The notes under the pieces were generated by a model. It made no database searches. It was not told the DNA's origin and saw only the letters and a program-made list of their open reading frames with translations. Below are positions 56,068 to 64,000 of a DNA stretch of 64,000 nt, piece after piece. The DNA is from Amycolatopsis pittospori (GTDB taxonomy: Bacteria > Actinomycetota > Actinomycetes > Mycobacteriales > Pseudonocardiaceae), in NCBI RefSeq assembly GCF_013870525.1, contig NZ_JACBXD010000038.1:1-64000 (forward strand). The letters run 5' to 3'. A program made the translations under genes and the position numbers. How positions within the stretch are numbered: the first letter of the stretch is position 1; each line of letters opens with the position of its first letter.

Positions 56068-56888
56068 CGGACGTCTCCTTCGATCGCTCGGGACAGCCGG
56101 TTCGCGGACAGCACCACGGCCGCCACGGTCAGTCCGGGGAAGGTCGTCATCCACCAGGCGGTGGCGAGGAATCCGCGGCCACCCGCGACGAGCGAACCCC
56201 ACTCCGGCGTCGGTGGAGTGGCGCCGTAGCCGAGGAAGCTCAATGCGGACACCTCCAGGACCGCGGTGCCGAAGGTGAGTGTCGCGAGCGCGAGCACCGG
56301 GCCGAGCGCGTTGGGCAGCACATGCCGTCCGAGCACCCCGGTCCAGCGCACCCCGCCCGCCCGCGCGGCCTCGACGAACACGCCGCTGCGGACGCGCAGC
56401 ACTTCGGCGCGCATCAGCCGGGCGAACTGGGCGAGGTTGGCGACGCCGACCGCGATCGCGATGTTCGTGGTGCCGAAGCCGAGCGCGGTGACCAGCGCGA
56501 GTGAAAGCAGGATGGACGGGATCGCCAGGAGGACGTCGACGCAGCGCATGATCGCCGTGTCGAGCTTGCCGCCCCGGAACCCCGCGAGCAGGCCGAGCGC
56601 CGACCCGGCCACTAGGGAGACGAGGACGGCGAGCACGGTCGCCTGCAACGACAGCGCGGCACCGTGCACGACGCGCGCGAAGATGTCGCGTCCGGTTTCG
56701 TCGGTGCCGAAGAGGTGCCCGAGCGACGGGCCCTGCATCTTCTCGGCCGGGATACCCGCCAGCGGATCCTGTCCGGTGAACAGGGCCGGTGCGACGGCGG
56801 AGAGCAGGGCGAAGGCCAGTACCGCGACGGCGAGCACCAGACCCGGCCGCCTTGTGGCGGCGCGGGTGCGTACGAGGACGTCAGGCAT
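56064..56888 (-). CDS. ABC importer permease, DppC type
   Basis: 274 residues with six helices: one N-terminal helix, the conserved GTDETGRDIFARVVHGAALSL segment after it, then the EAA loop EAARAGGVRWTGVLGRHVLPNALGP. It pairs with the DppB-type permease encoded upstream (8-base overlap) in an oligopeptide/nickel-type importer. Both neighbours in the operon overlap it. Confidence 0.93.
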
Positions 56889-57831
56889 CGGCCGTCTCCC
56901 GGTGTCGGATCCGCGGGTCCAGCAGCGGATAGATCAGGTCGACGGCGAGGTTGATGACGACGAACACCAGCGCCGCCAGCACGATCACCGCCTGCACCAC
57001 GGGGATGTCCTGAGCGGTGACCGCCGACGACGTCACACGGCCGAGCCCGTCACGCGAGAACACCGTCTCGGTGATCACCGAACCCGCGATCAGGTTCCCC
57101 GCGACCACGCCGGCGATCGTCAGCGCGGGCACGGCCGCGTTGCGCAGAATGTGTCCGAAGTGGACTCTCAATCGGCTCGCCCCCTTGGCCAGCGCGATCT
57201 CGGTGTAGGGCTCGGCGAGTTGCGTGCGGAGGCTCTTCGCCAGCACCTGCCCGATGATCGCGCCGGTCGGGATGGCGAGGGTGATCGCGGGCAGGATCAG
57301 CGACTCGAAGCCGTTCGACCCCAACGCGGGCAGCAGCCTGAGCTGGAAGGAGAAGAACTGGATGAGCAGCAGCCCGACCCAGAACGGCGGCAGCGAGATC
57401 CCCAGCGGCGGCAGCGCGAGCAGGGCGTTGCCCAGCCAGCGGTGCCGGGTGTAGGTCCCGGCGAGCGCGATGCCGCCGCCGAACAGGATCGCGAGCACCA
57501 GGGCGAATCCGGTGACCGCCAGGGTCGGCGGCAGCGCCGAGACGACCATGTCCGTGGCGTCGTCCCCGGTGGCGATCGAGCGGCCGAAGTCGCCCTGCAG
57601 TGCGGCGATCAGCCGTTTTCCGTACTGCACCGGCAACGCGTCGTCGAGCCCGTACTCCGCCTTCGCCGCGGCGAGTTGCTCCGGAGTCACCGAGATCCCG
57701 GCCTCGCCGCCGCCGAGCTTCGCGCTGACCGCGTCGCCCGGCAACAGGTAGAGGATCACGAAGGACACGGTGAACGCGGCCCACAGGACGAAGGCGGCCT
57801 GCAGGATCCGCCGGAGCAGATACCGCGTCAC
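56881..57831 (-). CDS. ABC importer permease, DppB type
   Basis: 316 residues, six helices. It opens with RYLLRRILQAAFVLWAAFTVSFVI, which is the DppB/OppB start (usual length about 310). The conserved EAA loop lies in YTEIALAKGASRLRVHFGHILRNA, with DLPGDA-type residues (YLLPGDAVSAKLGG) after helix 1. It overlaps the binding-protein stop by four bases (57828-57831) and the next permease by eight. Confidence 0.93.
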   Translation of the reverse strand: MTRYLLRRILQAAFVLWAAFTVSFVILYLLPGDAVSAKLGGGEAGISVTPEQLAAAKAEYGLDDALPVQYGKRLIAALQGDFGRSIATGDDATDMVVSALPPTLAVTGFALVLAILFGGGIALAGTYTRHRWLGNALLALPPLGISLPPFWVGLLLIQFFSFQLRLLPALGSNGFESLILPAITLAIPTGAIIGQVLAKSLRTQLAEPYTEIALAKGASRLRVHFGHILRNAAVPALTIAGVVAGNLIAGSVITETVFSRDGLGRVTSSAVTAQDIPVVQAVIVLAALVFVVINLAVDLIYPLLDPRIRHRETADA

Positions 57832-59435
57832 GAGCCGGACACCCAGGCGTCGAACAGCTGCAGCCGGGATGACGCTTCGAAGCCGATACCGTGCGCGTTC
57901 GGTCCGTGTGCCAGCACCTGGGTCAGCTCGAACACCGGCGCCGAGTAGCCGTTTTCGACGATCGCGCGTTGCGCCTGCTCGGCCGCGGGCTTGCGCTTCG
58001 CCGGGTCCACAGTGGACGACTGCGTGTCGAGCGGCGCGTCGACGGGATTGCCCGCCGGGAGCTTGCTGCGGTTGTTCGCCTTGGTGGAGAACAGGTTGCG
58101 CAGGATGTCCGGATCCGCGCGGGTGGTGTTGTACCAGAGGTACTCGTAGTTGCCGCTCTGCGTCACCTGCACGGTCTCGGCGGTGGTGCGCTGTTCAATC
58201 TGGAGGTCGAAGCCGATCTTGCGCAGCTGCTGCTGGACGAGTTCGAGCACGCTCTTGTTCTGGTTGAACACCAGGGAGAAGACGACCTTCGCGGTCAGCC
58301 GCTGCCCGTTCTTCGTGCGGATGCCGTCCGGGCCGGGCACCCAGCCCGCGCTCTCCAGCAACGACGTCGCCCCTGCCGGATCGTAGGCCAGCAGTGCGGA
58401 GAGGTCGGCGTAGAACGGCGTCGCCGAACCGAGAATGCTGGTGGCGGGCTTGTAGTTCGGGGTCAGCACGGTGGTGGTGATCTCGGGCCGGTTGATGCCC
58501 TTGACCACCGCCTGGCGGACCTTTTCGTCGACGAGAACGCCCTTGGTGACGTTGGCGTGCAGGTTGAACACGACGCCGGGGTTCGGGCGGACGGGCTCGG
58601 TGAACCCGTTGCCGGTGAACTGCGGTTCGTCGACGGGCTGGACGTCGGTGATCGCGTCGAGCTGCGCGGAGGCGAGGCTTCCGGTGCGGACGCCCGGCTC
58701 CGGCACGATCTTGTACGCGATCTTGTCGAGGTACGCCTCGCCCTGGTGCTTGAACAGTGACGAGCCCCAGTTGTAGCCCTTGCGCTTGGCGAGGACGATT
58801 TCCTGGTTCTGCTTCAGGCTTTCGAAAACGAACGGGCCCGAGCCGATCAGGCCGTCGCCCTGGCAGCGCTGGTCCGCGGTCTTCTTGTACGCGGCGGGTG
58901 CGAGGACGCCCAGCGACATCGTCGAGCTGGCCTGCAGGAATTGCGCGCTGGGAACGGAGAACTCGATCTTCACCGTCTTCGGATCGACGACCGTCGTTCC
59001 TTTGTAGACGGCCAGATAGCCGGAGCCGAGCTGGGATTTCGGGCCGAGCGCCTTGATCCCGTCGAAGCTCGTCTTGACCGCGGCGGCGTCGACCGGGCTG
59101 CCGTCGGAGAACGTCGCGCCGTCACGGAGGTGGAAGGTGAACGCGGTCGAATCCGCGTTGCTCTCCCATTTCTCGGCCAGCCACGGTTTGATCTCGCCGG
59201 TCGAGGGGTCCTGGTCGGTCAGCGAATCGACCAGCTGACGGCCGACGTTGAGCGACGCGTTCGTGCCGACCTGCTGCGGGTCGACGCAGTCCGGGCTCGA
59301 AGAGATCCCCAGACGCAGCGTGCCCCCGGGTTTGGGCGGGCCGGCGTCGGCACCGCTCGCGCTGCCTGCCGTCGAGCAGGCGGTGAGGACGAGGGCGGAC
59401 AAGGCCAGCAGGGATGTGGCGGCGGTACGGGACAC
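57828..59435 (-). CDS. ABC importer substrate-binding lipoprotein (SBP_bac_5)
   Basis: 535 residues. Lipoprotein signal MSRTAATSLLALSALVLTAC, with the acylated Cys at about residue 20. It is a family 5 extracellular binding protein (dipeptide, oligopeptide, nickel, glutathione or opine type) with GGTLRLGISSSPDCVDPQ, ATFSDGSPVDAAAVKTSFD and EYLWYNTTRADPDI. It is first in an operon with two permeases, the fused ATPase and an LLM monooxygenase. The upstream 140 bases contain a GGCGC/GCGCC stem; a structured leader is possible but unproven. The ligand is unknown. Confidence 0.93.
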   Translation of the reverse strand: MSRTAATSLLALSALVLTACSTAGSASGADAGPPKPGGTLRLGISSSPDCVDPQQVGTNASLNVGRQLVDSLTDQDPSTGEIKPWLAEKWESNADSTAFTFHLRDGATFSDGSPVDAAAVKTSFDGIKALGPKSQLGSGYLAVYKGTTVVDPKTVKIEFSVPSAQFLQASSTMSLGVLAPAAYKKTADQRCQGDGLIGSGPFVFESLKQNQEIVLAKRKGYNWGSSLFKHQGEAYLDKIAYKIVPEPGVRTGSLASAQLDAITDVQPVDEPQFTGNGFTEPVRPNPGVVFNLHANVTKGVLVDEKVRQAVVKGINRPEITTTVLTPNYKPATSILGSATPFYADLSALLAYDPAGATSLLESAGWVPGPDGIRTKNGQRLTAKVVFSLVFNQNKSVLELVQQQLRKIGFDLQIEQRTTAETVQVTQSGNYEYLWYNTTRADPDILRNLFSTKANNRSKLPAGNPVDAPLDTQSSTVDPAKRKPAAEQAQRAIVENGYSAPVFELTQVLAHGPNAHGIGFEASSRLQLFDAWVSGS

Positions 59436-59574
59436 CGGGTGGCCTCCAGCGGGAACGGGGCGCTTTTGCTTGCGCCGACCCGATTCACGCTAATCACGGA
59501 CTTGAGGGCGGCCCACATGCTGAGCCGGGCTCCCAGTCCGCGAAATCCCGCAGGATCCCGCTTGACAGCCCCGG

Positions 59575-59632
59575 AAGTACCTGAAGGCCCCCTTCCCGCA
59601 CTCAGGCGCGAGGAAGGGGCCTTCACGTACTT
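59575..59632. terminator. Imperfect palindrome (family D-like)
   Basis: AAGTACCTGAAGGCCCCCTT (59575-59594) is mirrored by GGAAGGGGCCTTCACGTACT (59612-59631) with one or two mismatches. It begins 8 bases after the HNH nuclease stop (leftward), so it can end that transcript. Confidence 0.6.
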
Positions 59633-59639
59633 GAGGACG

Positions 59640-60278
59640 TCAGCAGCGGTTGAGCATGTCGGTCAGGGCGGTCTTCTCCGCGGTCTTGATGGTGAGCTTG
59701 TACTTGTGCTTCACCGTGGTCCACATCTTCGCGTAGGTGCACCAGTAACCGGTGGACGGCGGTTTCCAGGCGTCCGGCGACTTGTCGCCCTTCTCCTGGT
59801 TGACGTTGTCGGTGACGGCGATCAGCTGCGGCGCGCTGAGGTCGTTCGCGAACGACTGGCGCTGCGCGGTGGTCCACGACGAGGCGCCGGTGCGCCACGC
59901 GGCCGCGAGCGGGACGACGTGGTCGATGTCCACATCGGACGCCGCGGTCCAGGTCGCGCCGTCGTACGGGCTGGCCCAGCTGCCGGAGACGGCTGCGCAA
60001 CTGCTGTCCTGCTGCACGTTCGTGCCGTCCCGCTTGAGCACGACCTCGCGGGTGTTGCAGCTGTTGCCCTGGTCGCTCCAATGCGGGAACTTGTCGCGGC
60101 TGTACCCCGTCGACGAGCCGTCGGGCTGGACGGTCAGCGCGGCGAGCTGCGTCTTGGCGGTCGCGGTCGACGGGATGCCCGGGGGTGTCGCTTCGGCGAC
60201 GCCGACGACGCCGGCCGAGACGATCGCCGAAACGGCGAGAACGGTGAATGAGCGACGAACAGCAAGCGCAGTTGGCAT
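59640..60278 (-). CDS. Secreted HNH-type (DUF1524) nuclease
   Basis: 212 residues with a signal peptide (cut about residue 30, after AEA). The DUF1524/HNH core includes YSRDKFPHWSDQG, the catalytic DIDHVVPLAAAW (His-His pair), DNVNQEKGDKSPDAW, and YWCTYAKMWTTVKHKY. Several Cys residues suit disulphides. Many actinomycetes secrete such nucleases, which degrade DNA or RNA for phosphate or nitrogen. The start ATG 60278 follows a GGCAGC; the gene is monocistronic. Confidence 0.9.
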   Translation of the reverse strand: MPTALAVRRSFTVLAVSAIVSAGVVGVAEATPPGIPSTATAKTQLAALTVQPDGSSTGYSRDKFPHWSDQGNSCNTREVVLKRDGTNVQQDSSCAAVSGSWASPYDGATWTAASDVDIDHVVPLAAAWRTGASSWTTAQRQSFANDLSAPQLIAVTDNVNQEKGDKSPDAWKPPSTGYWCTYAKMWTTVKHKYKLTIKTAEKTALTDMLNRC

Positions 60279-60396
60279 ATTGCTGCCTCCGTGTCAGGTG
60301 TGGGGACTAGGTCACCTTGCGACACGGATATGACCCACGCAACACCATCGAGTGACACCCTGCTGGACATTTGTGAACGTCGAGTGACCGCCGAGT

Positions 60397-60460
60397 GGCA
60401 ATTCGTCCTCTGGATGCGGTCCTTGCGCGTGCAACTACCGCATCCAGAGGACGAATTGCC
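60397..60460. repeat. Family B palindrome upstream of the nuclease gene
   Basis: GGCAATTCGTCCTCTGGATG (60397-60416, then CGGT) pairs perfectly with 60437-60460 around a 16-base centre containing CCTTGCGCGTGCAAC. It lies in the gap between the nuclease start and the purA-linked gene. The rest of the gap (60279-60593) contains only the stem at 60494. Confidence 0.75.
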
Positions 60461-60493
60461 GCAGGTGAGGCCATCGCGGTAGGTGAGCGCGCC

Positions 60494-60553
60494 CGTCCGG
60501 CAGGTGTCGTGAGGGCACGAGAGCCTGCCGGACGGCCGCCGAAAAATTTTCGG
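60494..60553. terminator. Compound hairpin after the purA-linked gene
   Basis: CGTCCGGCAGG (60494-60504) pairs with CCTGCCGGACG (60524-60534), with an inner TCGTG-AGGG-CACGA stem. Next to it is CCGAAAA-A-TTTTCGG (60539-60553). It lies 41 bases past the stop of the leftward gene at 60594 and could end that transcript. Confidence 0.65.
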
Positions 60554-60593
60554 AAAGTCCAGCGGAAGGTTCTGGGCCGATCGGGCGAAGGGG

Positions 60594-61274
60594 CTACGCC
60601 AGCCCGCGAACCAGCCGCAGATCCTCGGTGTGCCGGTACCAGGTCCACCGGCTCATCGCGCGCGGGTGGACGACGCCGTCGCTGCTCGGCCGGGTCGGGA
60701 TGCAGCCGAGCTGGAACGCCCGCGCCTGCTGCGTCGAAGGCCGCTTGAAGAAGGTGCCCTTGGTCACCCGGACCATCAGCCCGGGCCCGGTCGGATCCGG
60801 CTCGACCTCGATCGAGCGGGCGGGTCCGCGCAGCACCGTGTGCTCGTCGCAGTAGGCCACCCCGCGCACCATGCCGACCACGCCGCGGCCGACGAGCACG
60901 CCGCCGGTGTCGTCCCGGATCAGCGGCACCGGGTCGACCTCGCCACGCAGCGCGAGCGAGAGTGCACGCAGCGGCTGTGTCGGCAGGTCCCAGATGCGGG
61001 CGACGTCCGAGTCCGGAGTGGACGGCACGAAGCCGAGCGACACGCCGGAGAGCTGTTCTTTTCGCAACAGTCGAAGCGCGACCGCCGCCAGGTCCGCGTC
61101 CGTGCCCGCGACCACCAGGTGATCGTGTTCGCCCAGCAAGGGGTCGATATCCGCCTTGCCGGGACGGCTCGGAACACGCACCATTTCGACGTCGTCGATC
61201 TCCGGGAGTGTGGGCTCGCCCTCTGGACAGACCACCACTATTCCGCGCACCCGAAGGCCCTCCGTTACGCTCAT
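60594..61274 (-). CDS. Conserved actinobacterial protein divergent from purA
   Basis: 226 residues. The N-terminal half has a Rossmann-like or phosphatase-like look (GIVVVCPEGEPTLPEIDDVEM, LLGEHDHLVVAGTDADLAAVALRLLR), and the C-terminal half a beta-rich part (GVLVGRGVVGMVRGVAYCDEHTVLRG) ending in a polar tail. It may be a diacylglycerol-kinase-like or nucleotide-binding fold, but I cannot name it. It sits head-to-head with purA, 54 bases apart, as in mycobacteria where an unknown protein (Rv0358 type) is next to purA. The link suggests a related role. Confidence 0.7.
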   Translation of the reverse strand: MSVTEGLRVRGIVVVCPEGEPTLPEIDDVEMVRVPSRPGKADIDPLLGEHDHLVVAGTDADLAAVALRLLRKEQLSGVSLGFVPSTPDSDVARIWDLPTQPLRALSLALRGEVDPVPLIRDDTGGVLVGRGVVGMVRGVAYCDEHTVLRGPARSIEVEPDPTGPGLMVRVTKGTFFKRPSTQQARAFQLGCIPTRPSSDGVVHPRAMSRWTWYRHTEDLRLVRGLA

Positions 61275-61328
61275 GCACCGGCATTTACCAGCGCCAAACC
61301 ACAAGTCGCCGAACACCTGGAGTGTCAC

Positions 61329-62615
61329 ATGCCGGCCATCGTGCTGATCGGGGCCCAATGGGGGGACGAGGGCAAGGGCAAGGCCACCGACCTGCTCGGC
61401 GACCGCGTCCAGTGGATCGTGCGTTACCAAGGCGGTAACAACGCGGGCCACACCGTAGTCCTTCCCGACGGGCAGAACTTCGCCCTGCACCTGATCCCGT
61501 CCGGGATCCTCACGCCGGGCGTCACCAACGTCATCGGCAACGGCGTCGTGATCGACCCGGGCGTGCTCCTCGACGAGCTCGCCGGACTCGAGGAACGCGA
61601 CGTCGACACCAGCAAGCTGCTGATCTCCGCCGACGCGCACTTGATCATGCCGTATCACGTCGCCATCGATAAGGTCACCGAGCGTTACCTCGGCAGCCGC
61701 AAGATCGGCACCACCGGCCGCGGCATCGGCCCCTGCTACCAGGACAAGATCGCCCGCGTCGGCGTCCGCGTGCAGGACCTGCTCGACGAGAAGATCTTCC
61801 GGCAGAAGGTCGAATCGGCACTGGAGTTCAAGAACCAGGTGCTGGTCAAGGTCTACAACCGCAAGGCCCTCGACGCCGACCAGGTCGCCGACGAGGTGCT
61901 GGCCGCTGGCGAGAAGTTCGCGCACCGCATCGCCGACACGCGACTGCAACTCAACCAGGCCCTCGAACGCGGTGAGACCGTGCTGCTCGAAGGCTCCCAG
62001 GGCACCCTGCTCGACGTCGACCACGGCACCTACCCGTTCGTGACGTCGTCGAACCCGACGTCCGGCGGCGCGAGCGCGGGTTCGGGTATCGGCCCGGGCA
62101 AGATCACCACCGTGCTGGGCATCCTCAAGGCCTACACGACCCGCGTCGGCTCGGGCCCGTTCCCGACCGAACTGGACGACGAGTCCGGCGAGTACCTGCG
62201 CAAGCAGGGCGGCGAGTTCGGCGTCACCACCGGCCGCTCGCGGCGCACCGGCTGGTTCGACGCGGTCATCGCGCGCTACGCGGTGCGGGTCAACGGCATC
62301 ACCGACTACTTCCTCACCAAGCTGGACGTGCTGTCCGGCCTGGAGAAGGTGCCGGTGTGCGTGGGCTACGAGGTCGACGGCTTCCGCACCTACGACATGC
62401 CGATGACCCAGACCGACGTGCACCACGCACTGCCGATCTACGAAGAGCTGCCGGGCTGGTTCGAGGACATCTCGGGCTGCCGCACCTTCGAGGAACTGCC
62501 GGCGAACGCGAAGGCCTACGTCGAGCGGCTCGAAGAGCTTTCGGGCGCGCGGATCTCGGCGATCGGCGTCGGCCCGGGCCGGGAGCAGACGATCGTGCGG
62601 CACGAGTTCGTCTGA
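61329..62615 (+). CDS. purA: Adenylosuccinate synthase
   Basis: 428 residues. It makes adenylosuccinate from IMP and aspartate with GTP, the first step to AMP. The catalytic Asp13 is in GDEGKGK (12-18), with the catalytic His41 in NNAGHT; IGTTGRGIGPCYQDK binds IMP and the C-terminal GVGPGREQTI is typical. The length is normal. It is flanked upstream by the divergent conserved gene and downstream by a family A palindrome. Coregulation by purine supply is not visible here. Confidence 0.97.
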   Translation: MPAIVLIGAQWGDEGKGKATDLLGDRVQWIVRYQGGNNAGHTVVLPDGQNFALHLIPSGILTPGVTNVIGNGVVIDPGVLLDELAGLEERDVDTSKLLISADAHLIMPYHVAIDKVTERYLGSRKIGTTGRGIGPCYQDKIARVGVRVQDLLDEKIFRQKVESALEFKNQVLVKVYNRKALDADQVADEVLAAGEKFAHRIADTRLQLNQALERGETVLLEGSQGTLLDVDHGTYPFVTSSNPTSGGASAGSGIGPGKITTVLGILKAYTTRVGSGPFPTELDDESGEYLRKQGGEFGVTTGRSRRTGWFDAVIARYAVRVNGITDYFLTKLDVLSGLEKVPVCVGYEVDGFRTYDMPMTQTDVHHALPIYEELPGWFEDISGCRTFEELPANAKAYVERLEELSGARISAIGVGPGREQTIVRHEFV

Positions 62616-62639
62616 CGTCTTCCGTCACGCGCGTGACAT

Positions 62640-62682
62640 GAATGGCCCGTTACTTGCAAATTTTGCAAGTAACGGGCCATTC
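62640..62682. terminator. Family A palindrome between purA and osmC genes
   Basis: GAATGGCCCGTTACTTGCAA (62640-62659, then A) is mirrored perfectly by 62662-62682 around one base. It lies between convergent genes and starts 24 bases after the purA stop. There is no T-tract longer than four. Confidence 0.75.
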
Positions 62683-62706
62683 CTTGCGTCTCCGGCGATG
62701 CAGACG

Positions 62707-63201
62707 TCAGGTGAGTGAGGTCTTCACCGGCGTCTCGTTCCGGAACAGGTCCAGCACCGGGCAGTGCTCGTCCACCTGCCGCTTCAGGTCCTCGTATGCC
62801 TCCGCGCCCGCAGGGCCGCTCAGCTCGACAGAGACGCGTACATCGCCGAAGCCGGGCCGGGTCGACGAGAAGCCGAAGAAGCCGTGAAGGTCGATGTCGC
62901 CGTCCACGGTCACCTTCACGCCTTCGAGCGGCACACCGAGCTTCGCCGCCCAGAACTGGTACGTGATCACCTGGCACGAACCCAACGCCGCGAGCGCGTA
63001 TTCGACCGGGTTCGCCGCGGTGTCGGTGCCGCCGAGCGCGGCGGGTTCGTCGACGGTGAACGCGTGGTCGCGCACGCGGACGTCCACCTGGGTCGCGGTC
63101 CCGGGGTTCAGCGCGTTGGCCACGCTGAACGAGACGGCGGCGTTGCGCGGGTCGGCGTCGACGGCGGTCTTGGTTCCTTCGATGACATCGGTCAGCGACA
63201 T
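62707..63201 (-). CDS. OsmC family peroxidase-like protein
   Basis: 164 residues. An OsmC/Ohr-like fold with DPRNAAVSFSVANALN, the cysteine of ALGSCQVITYQFW (a likely active Cys) and a second Cys in VDEHCPVLDLF near the C-terminus. This pair is that of OsmC/Ohr peroxiredoxins, which reduce organic hydroperoxides. GGAGAG precedes ATG 63201. It is convergent with purA and divergent from the partial LLM gene. Confidence 0.9.
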   Translation of the reverse strand: MSLTDVIEGTKTAVDADPRNAAVSFSVANALNPGTATQVDVRVRDHAFTVDEPAALGGTDTAANPVEYALAALGSCQVITYQFWAAKLGVPLEGVKVTVDGDIDLHGFFGFSSTRPGFGDVRVSVELSGPAGAEAYEDLKRQVDEHCPVLDLFRNETPVKTSLT

Positions 63202-63322
63202 CGGGTCTCTCCAGGATCGAGGTGTCGGACGCCGCCCAGCGTGCGGCAACCCCGGAATCCGCGCGCGTGATCTCAAGTGGTGAACACCGAAATATCTTTT
63301 CGAGCGCATGGTTGGCGTTGAA

Positions 63323-64000
63323 CATGACCATCGGAGTGGCACTCCCGTCCGGGGACACCGCGAACGCCGTCAACATCGTCGACGAACTCATCACGCAGAC
63401 CCGGCAGGCGGCCGAGGCCGGGCTGACGTCCGCGTGGTTCTCCCAGCAGATGGAGCACGACGCGATCACCGTCGCCGCCCTCGCGGGCCGCGCCGTCCCG
63501 GGGATCACCGTCGGGACCGGCGTCGTCCCGATCTATCCACGACATCCGCTGCTGATCACCGGCCTCGCGCAGACGGCGCAGGCCGCCACCGGGGGCCGGT
63601 TCGTCCTCGGCCTCGGAACAGGCGCGAAGAACTGGCTCGAACCGGCGTACGGCATCGAGTACCCGTCGCCGATCAAGCACCTTCGCGAGTACCTGACGAT
63701 CCTCCGCCAGGTGCTCGACGGCACCGAAGTCGACTTCCAGGGTGAGACGGTCAGCGCGCACGCCAAGGGCTTCGCTGCTTCGCTCTCTGTCGCGGGCTCG
63801 TCGGACATCCCGGTGATCATCGCCGCGATGGGACGGCAGGCGCTGCGCGTCACCGGCGAACTCGCCGACGGCACGATCCCGTTCCTCGCCGGGCCGAAGG
63901 CGCTTTCGGAGTTGATCGTCCCGGAGATCACCAAGGCGGCCGCGGGACGTCCGGCGCCGCGGGTCATCGCGATGGTGCCGGTGGTCGTGACCGACGACCC
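63323..64000 (+). CDS. LLM class F420-dependent oxidoreductase, truncated at window edge
   Basis: 226 codons of an open frame that runs past the right edge, so the C-terminal part is not visible. It starts TIGVALPSGDTANAVNIVDEL and has the LLM features GITVGTGVVPIYPRHPLLI, GGRFVLGLGTGAKNWLEPAYGI and SPIKHLREYLTILRQVLDG. The family is F420-dependent in many actinomycetes. It is divergent from osmC, with 121 bases between the two starts. Confidence 0.85.

Noticed and set aside
59436..59574. SAM-type or other riboswitch before the ABC operon
   Set aside because: A short GGCGC/GCGCC stem is visible, but I could not match the conserved core of any named riboswitch. A covariance-model search would be decisive.

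Overview
The window is a high-GC actinomycete chromosome segment. ClpB behind a HAIR-type operator, a pyrE–trmH neighbourhood, an fba–DUF3151–(DedA)–purA arrangement like that of mycobacteria, many F420/flavin LLM-type oxidoreductases, a DasR-type box at nagA, and abundant GTG starts with 4-nt gene overlaps point to Pseudonocardiaceae, most likely Amycolatopsis or a close relative (inference from gene content; no search was run). I saw no rRNA, tRNA, insertion sequence, prophage or CRISPR array.

Layout. 0-10 kb: clpB, two unknown exported or membrane proteins, an alpha/beta-hydrolase remnant with a MerR-like promoter dyad, an SDR, an ABC-FtsX exporter, and pyrE with a strong terminator. 10-17 kb: DUF2784, a SpoU/TrmH methyltransferase, a molybdopterin oxidoreductase, an intracellular GH76 enzyme, an AAC(2')-I-like acetyltransferase, and two LacI-type paralogues, one without its DNA-binding domain. 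17-22 kb: a sugar ABC operon resembling frcBCA-K, with a PfkB kinase and an SDR, behind a 24-bp LacI-type operator. 22-34 kb: VOC, two DedA proteins, a MarR-controlled and a TetR-controlled drug exporter, a GlcD-type oxidase, nagA with a dre box, and a SigE-family sigma factor. 34-41 kb: a coupled operon of a Baeyer-Villiger-type monooxygenase, a protein with a textbook di-iron ligand pattern (usually called a metal-dependent hydrolase) and a [2Fe-2S] reductase, then an SDR and PPOX-fold protein, and an aldo/keto reductase frameshifted by a 14-bp duplication. 41-50 kb: fba, a His-rich membrane protein, DUF3151, a secreted lipase divergent from a TetR gene, a GGDEF cyclase and an MFS exporter. 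50-60 kb: an SsuD-like monooxygenase divergent from an FAD/NAD(P)-binding protein, then a five-gene overlapping operon for an oligopeptide/nickel-type ABC importer plus a second LLM monooxygenase. 60-64 kb: secreted HNH nuclease, a purA-linked conserved protein, purA, OsmC, and a partial LLM gene at the right edge.

A striking feature is the set of long, nearly perfect palindromes that recur in a few sequence families and mostly sit at 3' ends of genes, especially between convergent genes. Family A has a GGCCCGTTACTTGC-type arm (23756, 42793, 44805, 62640). Family B has a TTTAGTCCTCTGAATGCGGT-type arm (27271, 39528, 39791, 60397, a truncated copy at 14602, and one copy in frame inside the pfkB-type kinase gene at 20473). 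Family C is a 21-bp unit repeated at 2781 and 53220. They look like dispersed intergenic elements recruited as transcription stops. The copy inside a kinase gene suggests that they can move or be copied.

The other items most worth following are the candidate di-iron oxygenase operon (34643-37991), the helix-turn-helix-less LacI paralogue, and the LLM/FAD/ABC cluster at 50-59 kb, which may be a scavenging system for an unidentified organosulfur or peptide-like compound.
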